A DNA stretch of 24,796 bases, taken from assembly GCA_030148625.1 (NCBI GenBank), contig JASBTC010000014.1, forward strand, positions 1 to 24,796, in the 5' to 3' direction. This DNA comes from Sphingobium sp. (GTDB taxonomy: Bacteria; Pseudomonadota; Alphaproteobacteria; Sphingomonadales; Sphingomonadaceae). Below, piece after piece: positions 16,472-23,754 of this stretch (positions are counted from its first letter, which is position 1; each line of letters begins with the position of its first letter). The translations under genes and the position numbers were made by a program. The notes beneath the pieces are model-generated. The model searched no databases. It saw only the letters and a list, made by a program, of their open reading frames with translations, and was not told the DNA's origin.

Positions 16472-16999
16472 CTAAAGCCCCAGTTTCCGGCTGTTGAGCG
16501 CGGCCATGGCGCGGGGATTGCCCTTGGCGGCCGAGGCGCGGAACCATTTGACCGCTTCGTCCTCGTTCTTTTCGACACCCTGGCCACCCGCATAGCAGAT
16601 CGCCAGATTGTACATTGCACCGGCGTGGCCGCGATCGGCGGCGCGGCGGAACCAGCGTGCGGCCTCGGCACGATCCTCGGCGATGCCGCGACCGTTATAA
16701 TAGCTGTTGCCGACATTGAGCATCGCGCCCGAATTGCCGCGCTCGGCAACCTTGCGATACCAGCGCAGCCCCTCCGCTTCGTCCTTGGGAACGCCGCGCC
16801 CGTCGGAATATTTGGCGCCGAGATAGAACATCGCGGCGGGATCGCCGCCTTCGGCACGGGGCAGCAGGATCTGGACGGGCGAGTCCACCGAAAACGCGCC
16901 GGCTTTCCTCGCAACGGGTTGGGGGGCGTCGTCCTGCGCGGACGCAGGCGACGGTACCGCCATGGCGGCGAGAATCAGGATCGGGATGTGCCGGGTCAT
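16472..16999 (-). CDS. Exported Sel1-repeat protein
   Basis: The 175-residue protein has a signal peptide (IPILILAAMAVPSPASA, cleavage before QDD) and about three and a half Sel1-like repeats, each of about 36 residues. Each repeat carries a motif like AMxxLGxxYxxGRGVxxDxxEAxRWFRxAAxxG. Sel1 repeats form alpha-solenoids that bind partner proteins, so a periplasmic scaffold is likely. It is the last gene of a leftward group of three, 40 bp after the 61-residue membrane protein gene. A GGAG site precedes the ATG. Confidence 0.88.
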   Translation of the reverse strand: MTRHIPILILAAMAVPSPASAQDDAPQPVARKAGAFSVDSPVQILLPRAEGGDPAAMFYLGAKYSDGRGVPKDEAEGLRWYRKVAERGNSGAMLNVGNSYYNGRGIAEDRAEAARWFRRAADRGHAGAMYNLAICYAGGQGVEKNEDEAVKWFRASAAKGNPRAMAALNSRKLGL

Positions 17000-17039
17000 C
17001 GAAGCTCCGGCTCGATTGAAGACGCGCGCCGGCGCGCTG

Positions 17040-17225
17040 TCAATCGGGATGGAGGCGCCGCGGCGTCGAGACCAGTGCGACCAGCGGCATGACCGAGGCG
17101 AAGGCGAGAACGCCCACCAGCGCGCCGATCAGCGGATCGCCCACCGCATCACCGAACAGGAATGCGAACAGCGCGGTCGTGACCAGTGCGACGATCATGC
17201 CGCTCTGCGATTTGATCATGTTCAT
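17040..17225 (-). CDS. Small two-segment membrane protein, unknown
   Basis: The 61-residue protein has two hydrophobic stretches (about residues 10-28, GMIVALVTTALFAFLFGDAV, and 32-52, LIGALVGVLAFASVMPLVAL) and a short basic tail. The ATG overlaps the stop of the upstream gene by 4 bp (ATGA), which shows translational coupling and strongly supports that it is real. No family was recognised. Confidence 0.7.
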   Translation of the reverse strand: MNMIKSQSGMIVALVTTALFAFLFGDAVGDPLIGALVGVLAFASVMPLVALVSTPRRLHPD

Positions 17226-17578
17226 GGCCGAATCGCCTTCATGATATGGGCTGCCAGCGCCGCGAGCTGTGCGCGCGTATAGCCGGCCGAAAGGAAGCCC
17301 TTATGTTCGTCGGCGCTGGTCTCGCCGCGGCCGATGCGCAGCAGCACGGCCATGCGGCGTAGCGCCTCGAGCCGCGGATCGGCGAGCCGATTCGGGCGGC
17401 GGACCTTGAAAAAGGATTCAAGGGCGCGGCGAAGCCGGCCGGGCGTTTCGAGGCTGGCGGCGCTATCGCTGCGCGCCAATGCGATCACCGCCCATTCGCT
17501 GCCCCTGAAAATCGCCTGCGATGCCGTGCCGGCGAAGCTGGGGGAGAGGCGGGTTTCCGCAAGGTCGAGATAAGCCAT
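17222..17578 (-). CDS. Uncharacterised 118-residue protein
   Basis: The 118-residue basic, Ala/Arg-rich protein has no signal peptide or membrane span. It starts MAYLDLAETRLSPSFAGTAS and has RRALESFFKVRRPNRLADPR in the middle and GYTRAQLAALAAHIMKAIRP at the end. It is coupled by a 4-bp overlap to the 61-residue membrane protein, and the Sel1-repeat gene follows, so the three probably form one operon. A weak AGGAC site precedes the ATG. Its leader contains two strong hairpins (17602-17662). I did not recognise a family. Confidence 0.7.
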   Translation of the reverse strand: MAYLDLAETRLSPSFAGTASQAIFRGSEWAVIALARSDSAASLETPGRLRRALESFFKVRRPNRLADPRLEALRRMAVLLRIGRGETSADEHKGFLSAGYTRAQLAALAAHIMKAIRP

Positions 17579-17601
17579 GATCCAAGGTCCTGTTGCCGAT
17601 C

Positions 17602-17662
17602 GGCCCGGCCGGAAAAGGGGGAAACCGGCCGGGCCTCTTGGGGGCGCTCCCTTGATAGCGCC
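17602..17662. promoter_or_regulatory. Two adjacent GC-rich hairpins in leader of 17578 gene
   Basis: Stem 1 is a perfect 11-bp repeat (GGCCCGGCCGG at 17602-17612 and CCGGCCGGGCC at 17625-17635, 12-base purine loop). Stem 2 is a 6-bp repeat (GGCGCT 17643-17648, AGCGCC 17657-17662). On the minus strand they lie about 24-84 bases upstream of the start codon of the leftward operon, where they could be an attenuator or a leader structure. No long T run follows either. Confidence 0.5.
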
Positions 17663-17881
17663 GCTCCGATTGTTTCTGTAGATACTGAGTTGGATACTTA
17701 CCGTTTCAGATTTTGAACTGATCTCTGTGCGGTACCAGGATCAGCGCTCGTCATCATGTGTATTGCAGTATTAATACGGTGATGCTGAATCGTCAAGCGA
17801 CGGGAGCGAGGGGTTTTGGCGCCGCGCCAGAGCGCGCCTATAGGGAGCGTCGAATCAGCTTGCGCTCGGGAGCCACCATCC
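17663..17881. other. Rest of divergent 303-bp intergenic region
   Basis: Between the leftward operon (start 17578) and transaldolase (start 17882), outside the hairpins, lie a direct repeat of GATACT at 17681-17686 and 17693-17698 (12-bp period) and a 10-bp palindrome GTATTAATAC at 17768-17777. TTGAAC (17713-17718) and TTGCAG (17763-17768) are possible -35 elements without good -10 partners. GGGAG at 17868-17872 is the transaldolase ribosome site. No small gene is seen. Confidence 0.35.
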
Positions 17882-18535
17882 ATGAAATTCTTCGTCGATA
17901 CCGCCGACACCAAGGACATTGCCGATCTGGCCGCGACCGGCCTGCTCGACGGCGTGACCACCAATCCTTCGCTGATCCACAAGGCGGGTCGCGATTTCCT
18001 GGAGGTGGTGAAGGAGATCTGCGGGATCGTGCCCGGCCCGGTTTCGGCCGAAGTGGTCGCGCTCGATCATGAGACGATGATGAAAGAGGCCGAGATCCTC
18101 CGCAAGATCGCCGACAATGTCGCGGTGAAGGTGCCGCTGACGATCGACGGACTCAAGACCTGCAAGGCGCTGACCGGCGAAGGCACGATGGTCAATGTGA
18201 CGCTTTGCTTCTCAGCCAATCAGGCACTGCTCGCGGCCAAGGCCGGCGCAACCTTCATCTCGCCCTTTGTCGGTCGTCATGACGATGTCGGTTATCCCGG
18301 CATGGAACTGATCGCCGATATCCGCCTGATCTACGACAATTACGATTTCGACACCGAGATCCTCGTCGCGAGCGTGCGCAATCCGATCCATGTGCTGGAA
18401 GCCGCGAAGATCGGCGCCGACGTGATGACCGCGCCGCCCGCGGTGATCCGCCAGCTGTTCAACCATCCGCTGACCGACAAGGGGATCGAGGGTTTCATGG
18501 CCGATTGGGCGAAGACCGGTCAGAAGATCGGCTGA
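17882..18535 (+). CDS. tal: Transaldolase, small TalC/Fsa-type
   Basis: The 217-residue TIM-barrel protein is of the small transaldolase/fructose-6-phosphate aldolase family. The Schiff-base lysine is K83 in VAVKVPLT. The N-terminal signature is TTNPSL (26-31) and the active-site loop is SPFVGR, with F129. E. coli FsaA has tyrosine there, which favours aldol cleavage, while phenylalanine is seen in transaldolases, so I infer transaldolase activity in the pentose phosphate pathway. GGGAG (17868-17872) precedes ATG 17882; a frame continuing upstream to 17816 has no ribosome site and no homology. A dispersed repeat follows, then xerC. Confidence 0.9.
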   Translation: MKFFVDTADTKDIADLAATGLLDGVTTNPSLIHKAGRDFLEVVKEICGIVPGPVSAEVVALDHETMMKEAEILRKIADNVAVKVPLTIDGLKTCKALTGEGTMVNVTLCFSANQALLAAKAGATFISPFVGRHDDVGYPGMELIADIRLIYDNYDFDTEILVASVRNPIHVLEAAKIGADVMTAPPAVIRQLFNHPLTDKGIEGFMADWAKTGQKIG

Positions 18536-18552
18536 TTCCAATCTCCGCCACC

Positions 18553-18630
18553 GTCATTGCGAGCGGAGCGAATCAATCCAGTGATGCATCAACCGATGGA
18601 TTGCTTCGTCGCTACGCTCCTCGCAATGAC
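18553..18630. repeat. Dispersed palindromic repeat (GTCATTGCGAG type)
   Basis: The left arm at 18553-18580 begins GTCATTGCGAGCGGAGCG. It is the near reverse complement of the right arm, which ends GCTCCTCGCAATGAC at 18630; the central spacer contains GTGATGCATC. The minus-strand reading gives the familiar CHCEERSDEAI string often seen as a false protein, which shows this is a widely dispersed repeat class rather than a gene. It lies between transaldolase and xerC. Confidence 0.8.
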
Positions 18631-18691
18631 AAAGCGGAGTGTCGTTTGGTACCAACTTCAGGGTGACGTCCCTGCACGCAACGGGCATTGA

Positions 18692-19591
18692 GTGCATGTG
18701 GATCAGCATGCACTCATCCCGCGATGGCGCGACCATCTGACGCATGGGCGCCGGCGCTCGGCACATACGGTGCGTGCCTATGTCGCGACCGCCGAACGGC
18801 TGGTCGCCTTTCTCCAGGATCATCGCGGCGCGGCCGTCGACGCGGCCATGCTCGCATCGGTCGAAGCCGCCGATCTCCGCGCTTTCCTGGCGTTGCGCCG
18901 CGGCGACGGCATCGGCAACGCATCCGCCGCGCGAGAGCTGTCGGCGGTACGGGGCTTTCTGGCATTTGTCGTGGGCGAGGGCGGCGCCGCGCCGCGGCTG
19001 AAGGGACCGCGCGTGAAGCGCGGCGTGCCCAGGCCGATCTCCCCCGACGAGGCGGTCGCGTTGGCCGAGGATGTCGCGGGCCAGGCGCGGGCGCCATGGA
19101 TCAGCGCACGCGACTGGGCGGTGCTGATGCTGCTCTACGGCGCCGGCCTGCGCATCGGCGAGGCGATGGCTTTGACCGGCGCGGTGCTTCCGCTCGGCGA
19201 GACGCTGAGCGTCACCGGCAAGCGCGACAAGACCCGGATCGTGCCGCTGCTGCCGCAGGTCCGCGCTGCGATCGAAGAGTATCTGGCGCTTTCGCCGCAT
19301 GCGATGACGAAGGACCAGCCGCTGTTCCGCGGCGCGCGGGGCGGGCCGCTGTCGCCGGCGCTTGTGCGCCGCGCCGTTCAGGGCGCGCGGGGGCGGCTCG
19401 GCCTGTCCGAACGCACCACGCCGCATGCGCTCAGGCACAGCTTCGCCACGCATCTGCTCGGTCGCGGCGTGGATCTGCGCGCGTTGCAGGAATTGCTCGG
19501 CCATGCCAGCCTGAGCTCGACCCAGATCTATACCGCGGTCGATGCGGCGCATCTGATGGATGTCTATCGCAACGCCCATCCGCGGGCCTGA
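18692..19591 (+). CDS. xerC: Tyrosine recombinase XerC
   Basis: The 299-residue recombinase has a SAM-like N-terminal core-binding domain (about 1-100) and a catalytic domain with all six expected residues: R154 (GAGLRIGEAM), K177 (VTGKRDK), H245 and R248 (HALRHSFATHLL), H271 (LLGHASLSSTQ) and nucleophile Y280. With XerD it resolves chromosome dimers at dif. I chose GTG 18692; GTG 18698 is possible, and there is no strong ribosome site. The chromosomal context (transaldolase, dedA) and normal length suggest the housekeeping recombinase, not a mobile-element integrase. Its stop lies 28 bp from the convergent dedA stop. Confidence 0.92.
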   Translation: MHVDQHALIPRWRDHLTHGRRRSAHTVRAYVATAERLVAFLQDHRGAAVDAAMLASVEAADLRAFLALRRGDGIGNASAARELSAVRGFLAFVVGEGGAAPRLKGPRVKRGVPRPISPDEAVALAEDVAGQARAPWISARDWAVLMLLYGAGLRIGEAMALTGAVLPLGETLSVTGKRDKTRIVPLLPQVRAAIEEYLALSPHAMTKDQPLFRGARGGPLSPALVRRAVQGARGRLGLSERTTPHALRHSFATHLLGRGVDLRALQELLGHASLSSTQIYTAVDAAHLMDVYRNAHPRA

Positions 19592-19619
19592 GCGGTGCAG
19601 AGGGCTGGATCCGAGCGCT

Positions 19620-20219
19620 TTAACCCTTGGGCCGCCAGAAGATCACCCGCCAGATATAGGCGGCGATGATCAGCACGATCACCGTGGTCGAAACCGGCCC
19701 CACGAAATCGTCGACCTTTTCGACATTGCGGCCGAGCATCCAGCCCGAGACCGCGAGCAGGCTGGTCCAGCCGGCGGTGCCGATCGTCGACCAGATGACG
19801 AATGTCGACAGCCGCATGTGCAGCAATCCGGCGGGAATCGAGATCAGCGAGCGCAGCGTGGGCAGCATCCGCGCGAAGAAGACGAAGGCCGATCCATATT
19901 TGCCGAACAGTTTCTCGGCGCGCTCGACCTCGTGCCAGTCGATGGTCAGCCAGCGGCCGAACCGCTCGATGAACGGGCGAAAGCGCTCGACGCCGATCAC
20001 GCGCGCGGCGAGATACCAGAAATAATTGCCCAGCATGGCGCCCGCCGTGCCGCTGGCGATGACCAGGCCGAGCGACATCTCGCCCTTCGCGGCGTAGACC
20101 CCGGCGATCGGCATGATGACTTCCGACGGGATTGGCGGAAACATCGTCTCCAGGAACATGAGGAAACCGACGCCGAGATAGCCCGACTGGTCGATGAGAT
20201 TGACGATCCAGTCCGACAT
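19620..20219 (-). CDS. DedA family membrane protein
   Basis: The 199-residue protein has several membrane segments. The DedA signatures are FLETMFPPIPSEVIMPIAG, GNYFWYLAAR and ARMLPTLRSLISIPAG with its conserved arginines. DedA/SNARE-associated proteins act in the inner membrane as proton-linked lipid scramblases or transporters, many of them undecaprenyl-phosphate recyclers. The ATG shares one base with the gshB stop (TGATG), so they are co-translated. An ATG further upstream (20342) would lie inside gshB and is unlikely. Confidence 0.92.
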   Translation of the reverse strand: MSDWIVNLIDQSGYLGVGFLMFLETMFPPIPSEVIMPIAGVYAAKGEMSLGLVIASGTAGAMLGNYFWYLAARVIGVERFRPFIERFGRWLTIDWHEVERAEKLFGKYGSAFVFFARMLPTLRSLISIPAGLLHMRLSTFVIWSTIGTAGWTSLLAVSGWMLGRNVEKVDDFVGPVSTTVIVLIIAAYIWRVIFWRPKG

Positions 20220-21175
20220 CAGGCTTTTTCTGCGACTTTCTTTTCGATCGCATCCCAGATCATCGCGCCGGTATCGGTGCCGTTGAAGCGATCGATCGCG
20301 ACGATGCCGGTCGGGCTGGTCACGTTGATCTCGGTCAGCCATTCGCCGCCGATCACGTCGATGCCGACGAACAACAGGCCGCGCCGCTTGAGTTCGGGGC
20401 CCAGCACCGCGCAGATCTCGGTTTCGGTCGCGGTCAGCTCGGTCTTCGCGGCCGAGCCGCCGACCGCCAGGTTGGAACGGATCTCACCTTCGCCGGGGAT
20501 GCGGTTGACCGCGCCGGCGACTTCGCCGTCGACCAGGACGATGCGCTTGTCGCCCTTCGTCACCGCCGGGATGAACGCCTGGATCATGTGCGGCTCGCGA
20601 TAGGCGGTGTTGAACACCTCGATCAGCGAAGCCAGGTTGGCGCCGTCACTGCCGACCTTGAAGATCGCCTTGCCGCCATTGCCGTGGAGCGGCTTGACGA
20701 CGATCTCGCCATGTTCGGCCAGGAAGGCGCGGGCCTCGTCGAGCGAGCGCGTCACCAAAGTCGGCGGCATGAACTGGGCATAATCGAGCACGAAGACCTT
20801 TTCGGGCGCATTGCGGACCGACGCGGGATCGTTGACGATCAGCGTGCGGTCGCTGATCCGCTCGAGTAGATGGGTCGCGGTGATATAACCCAGGTCGAAC
20901 GGTGGATCCTGACGCATCAGCACCACGTCGATCTGCTCGCCCAGGTCGATCGATTCGGCGGGGCCGAAGTCGAAATGATCGCCGGCGACGCGCTGCACCG
21001 TCACGGGATGCGCGCGCGCCCAGACCCGCCCGGCGGAATAGCTGAGGTCGGATGCGTCATAATGCCACATCCGGTGTCCGCGCGCCTGCGCAGAAAGCAT
21101 GATCGCGAAGGTCGAATCCCCCGCGATGTTGATGGTCTCCATCGGGTCCATCTGGACGGCGACATTGAGGGTCAT
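20219..21175 (-). CDS. gshB: Glutathione synthetase
   Basis: The 318-residue ATP-grasp enzyme joins gamma-glutamylcysteine and glycine to make glutathione. Landmarks are VAVQMDPMETINIAGDSTFA at the N-terminus, LMRQDPPFDLGYI, NDPASVRNAPEKV, VVKPLHGNGGKAIF (ATP-binding) and LLFVGIDVIGGEWLTEINVTSP near the C-terminus. GGAG (21183-21186) precedes the ATG. The glutathione made is used by the two GSTs and the glutaredoxin elsewhere in the window. It forms a leftward group with yraN upstream (52-bp gap) and dedA downstream. Confidence 0.96.
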   Translation of the reverse strand: MTLNVAVQMDPMETINIAGDSTFAIMLSAQARGHRMWHYDASDLSYSAGRVWARAHPVTVQRVAGDHFDFGPAESIDLGEQIDVVLMRQDPPFDLGYITATHLLERISDRTLIVNDPASVRNAPEKVFVLDYAQFMPPTLVTRSLDEARAFLAEHGEIVVKPLHGNGGKAIFKVGSDGANLASLIEVFNTAYREPHMIQAFIPAVTKGDKRIVLVDGEVAGAVNRIPGEGEIRSNLAVGGSAAKTELTATETEICAVLGPELKRRGLLFVGIDVIGGEWLTEINVTSPTGIVAIDRFNGTDTGAMIWDAIEKKVAEKA

Positions 21176-21227
21176 GCTTGTGCTCCGCCTGCGGGTTGCG
21201 GCGCTTTAGGCGAGAGTGACGAGGCTG

Positions 21228-21578
21228 TCACCCGTGCCAGGCATTGACGATGTGACGCGGGTATCGCCACGGCGCGAGCAGGATCACGTCGATGCGGATA
21301 TCTTCTCCGCGCGCCGCATAGCGCGGTGCCAGCGCATTGGCGGCCGCGGCGACGCGCGACAGCCTTTGCCGGTCTATCGACAAGTCGAGCGCCAGATCGG
21401 TCGCGCGCGCCTTCACTTCGACAAAGGCGACGATACGCCCCCGTTTCGCGATCAGATCGACTTCGCCCATGCGTGTCCGCACGCGGCTGGCGAGGATGCG
21501 CCAGCCGTGAAAGCGGAGCCACCAGGCCGCGAGCGATTCGGCTGTCCGTCCGCGCCGCTCGGCCGTGCGGCGCGTCAC
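21228..21578 (-). CDS. yraN: YraN/UPF0102 family nuclease-like protein
   Basis: The 116-residue protein has the family motifs GRTAESLAAWWL and MGEVDLIAKRGRIVAFVEVKAR; the D-x(n)-E-V-K arrangement is that of restriction-endonuclease-like folds, though the role is unknown. The start is GTG at 21578, which overlaps the rsmI stop (GTGA), so it is co-translated with rsmI. In enterobacteria, rsmI, lpoA and yraN are neighbours, and the same genes are found here in a different orientation. Confidence 0.9.
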   Translation of the reverse strand: MTRRTAERRGRTAESLAAWWLRFHGWRILASRVRTRMGEVDLIAKRGRIVAFVEVKARATDLALDLSIDRQRLSRVAAAANALAPRYAARGEDIRIDVILLAPWRYPRHIVNAWHG

Positions 21579-22414
21579 CCATTGCCTTTCATCGCCATGG
21601 CCCGGGCATAGATCGCCTTGCGGTCCAGCCCGAATGCCTTGGCGACTTCACCCGCCGCCTTGGCGGGGGGCAGGCGCGTCAGCGCTTCGGCCAGTGCCGC
21701 ATCGGCATCGGCGGCGGCGGGCGGCGGCGCTTCGCCGGGTGGTGCGACGACGATGACGATCTCACCCTTGGGCGGATGCTCGGCATAGCGCGTCGCGAGC
21801 GCAGAGAGGGTGTCGGTCACGCATTCCTCGAAACGCTTGCTGATCTCGCGCGCCACCCCGGCTTCGCGATCGCCGAGTCCTTCGGCCAGCGCGGCCAGCG
21901 TGACCGAGAGGCGCGGGCCCGATTCGTAAAGCAGCAGCGTCGCGCGCACCCCGGCCACTTCGGCGATCGCGTCGGCACGCGCCTTGGCCTTGTTCGGCAG
22001 GAAACCGATGAACAGGAAGCGATCGGTGGGCAGCCCGGCCAGCGTCAGCGCCGCGATCGCGGCCGACGGCCCCGGGATCGTCGTGATCGCAATGCCCGCC
22101 GCACGCGCGTCGCGCACCAGCTTGTATCCGGGGTCGGAGATCAGCGGCGTACCTGCATCGCTGACCAGCGCGATCGATTCGGTGATCATGCGCGCGATCA
22201 ATCCCTCGCGGACATGCGGCGCGCTATGGTCGTGATAGGGAATCATCTGGCGCTTCACGCCGAGATGATTGAGCAATTTGGCGGTTACCCTGCTGTCTTC
22301 GCACGCGATTGCGTCCGCCGACGACAGGATCGCGCCTGCGCGTGGCGAAAGATCGGACAGATTGCCGATTGGGGTGGCGACGATGTAGAGACCGGGCGAA
22401 AGTTTTGCGTTCAT
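21575..22414 (-). CDS. rsmI: 16S rRNA (cytidine1402-2'-O)-methyltransferase
   Basis: RsmI methylates the 2'-hydroxyl of C1402 of 16S rRNA using S-adenosylmethionine. The 279-residue protein has the tetrapyrrole-methylase-like fold; visible landmarks are LYIVATPIGNLSDLSPRA, CEDSRVTAKLL, VSDAGTPLISDPGYKLV, PGPSAAIAALTLAGLPTDRF and VAREISKRFEECV. The ATG 22414 has no Shine-Dalgarno: the bases upstream are CACCCTCCG, the complement of the lpoA ribosome site. A leaderless transcript is therefore possible. It is divergent from the LpoA-like gene across 11 bp. Confidence 0.95.
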   Translation of the reverse strand: MNAKLSPGLYIVATPIGNLSDLSPRAGAILSSADAIACEDSRVTAKLLNHLGVKRQMIPYHDHSAPHVREGLIARMITESIALVSDAGTPLISDPGYKLVRDARAAGIAITTIPGPSAAIAALTLAGLPTDRFLFIGFLPNKAKARADAIAEVAGVRATLLLYESGPRLSVTLAALAEGLGDREAGVAREISKRFEECVTDTLSALATRYAEHPPKGEIVIVVAPPGEAPPPAAADADAALAEALTRLPPAKAAGEVAKAFGLDRKAIYARAMAMKGNG

Positions 22415-22425
22415 CGGAGGGTGTC

Positions 22426-23622
22426 ATGGCAGAGGCAGGGCGTAGGCCGCAACCGGCGGGAAGAATGCGGTGGCGCCTTGGGGTGCTTATGGCGGCGATG
22501 CTGGTCGCGGGGTGTCAGACGATCGTGCCCCGTGGCGACAAGCCGCCGACCCAGGGGCCGGACCGCCCACCCCAGGTGGATACGCCGATCACGCCCGGCC
22601 TGCCCGACGATCAGGAACGGCATCGCATCGCGTTGCTGGTGCCGATGACCGGCACCAATGCTGCGGTCGGCCAGTCGATCGCCAACGCCGCCAATCTCGC
22701 CGTGCTCGACACCGGCGGTCAGCGCATCCGCATCACCATGTACGATACCGCGCTGGGCGCGGCGGCGGCGGCGCAGAAAGCGGTTGCCGAGGGCAATCGC
22801 GTGATCCTGGGGCCGCTGCTCAGCGAGGATGTGGCCGCGGTCGCGCCGGTCGCGCGCCGTGCCAATGTGCCGCTGCTCAGCTTTTCCAACGACGCGACCG
22901 TCGCGGGCAATGGCGTCTATCTGCTCGGTTACAGCCCGGCACAGGCGATCGAGCGTGTCGTCGGCCATGCCCGTTCGCGCGGCGTGACCAGCTTTGCCGG
23001 CCTGATGCCCAATGGCGTCTATGGCCAGCGTGCGTCGACGGCCTTCATCCGCGCCGTCGAGGGCGCGGGCGGGCGCGTGGTCGGCATGCAGAATTACGAC
23101 CGGTCGCAGCGTTCGATCGCGGCGGCGGTCACCCGGCTCAGCCAGACCAGTTCCTATGATGCGTTGCTGGTCGCCGACAGCGGCGGCGTGGCGCTTCAGG
23201 TTGCGCCGCTGGTGCGCAAGGGCAGCGGGCCGTCCGCCCGTTTCCTGGGAACCGAGCTGTGGAACACCGAACCGTCGCTGGCGACCGGCCCGGCGCTGCG
23301 TGGCGCCTGGTTCGCCAGCGTGTCCAACGGGCTCTACAACCAACTCGCCGCCAAATATCGTGCGCGTTACGGCAAGGCGCCCTACCGTCTGTCCAGCCTG
23401 GGCTATGACGCGGTGCTGCTGGTGACGCGGGTGGCGCGCGACTGGCGGCCGGGAACGGCCTTCCCGGCGCGCGCATTGGCCGATCAGGGCGGTTTTTCGG
23501 GCATCGACGGCGCGTTCCGGTTCGGTCGCGACGGCATTGCCGAACGGTCGCTCGAAGTGCAGCAGGTCGATGCCGGCAAATTTACGACGGTCAGCCCGGC
23601 GCCGGCACGCTTCGCGGAGTAG
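22426..23622 (+). CDS. LpoA-like penicillin-binding protein activator lipoprotein
   Basis: The 398-residue lipoprotein has a signal peptide and lipobox LVAGC, with a proline-rich linker (PPTQGPDRPPQVDTPITPG), then a periplasmic-binding-protein-like domain (HRIALLVPMTG and GPLLSEDVAAVAPVARRANV, RPLLSFSND-like segments). LpoA tethers in the outer membrane and stimulates PBP1A; E. coli lpoA sits next to rsmI, as here. The protein lacks the N-terminal TPR region of E. coli LpoA, so it is a shorter relative. GGAGGG (22416-22421) precedes the ATG. It is followed by a cloverleaf-type repeat. Confidence 0.86.
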   Translation: MAEAGRRPQPAGRMRWRLGVLMAAMLVAGCQTIVPRGDKPPTQGPDRPPQVDTPITPGLPDDQERHRIALLVPMTGTNAAVGQSIANAANLAVLDTGGQRIRITMYDTALGAAAAAQKAVAEGNRVILGPLLSEDVAAVAPVARRANVPLLSFSNDATVAGNGVYLLGYSPAQAIERVVGHARSRGVTSFAGLMPNGVYGQRASTAFIRAVEGAGGRVVGMQNYDRSQRSIAAAVTRLSQTSSYDALLVADSGGVALQVAPLVRKGSGPSARFLGTELWNTEPSLATGPALRGAWFASVSNGLYNQLAAKYRARYGKAPYRLSSLGYDAVLLVTRVARDWRPGTAFPARALADQGGFSGIDGAFRFGRDGIAERSLEVQQVDAGKFTTVSPAPARFAE

Positions 23623-23631
23623 GAACAAGTT

Positions 23632-23753
23632 CCTCCCTGAAGGGGAGGGGGACCATGCCGCCAGGCATGGTGGAGGGGTGCGCCGCGAAGCGGCGACTGC
23701 GTCGCCCAACCCCTCCACCAGCCTTTGGCTGGTCCCCCTCCTCTTCGGGGAGG
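23632..23753. repeat. Cloverleaf-like palindromic repeat element
   Basis: Outer arms 23632-23654 and 23731-23753 match at 21 of 23 positions as inverted repeats. Inside are an 8-4-8 hairpin (ACCATGCC/GGCATGGT, 23652-23671), an 11-bp perfect stem GGTGGAGGGGT (23669-23679) with ACCCCTCCACC (23709-23719) enclosing CGCCGC/GCGGCG (23681-23695), and a 7-3-7 hairpin (ACCAGCC/GGCTGGT, 23717-23733). The third and fourth stems touch at shared bases, so not all pair at once. I recall similar CCTCCACCAGCC-type repeats in sphingomonad genomes. It fills the 132-bp gap between convergent lpoA-like and hemW genes. Confidence 0.7.
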
Positions 23754-23754
23754 A

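Noticed and set aside
18692..19591. Integrase of a mobile element
   Set aside because: The length, the XerC-type motifs and the housekeeping neighbours without att repeats or cargo genes point to chromosomal XerC.
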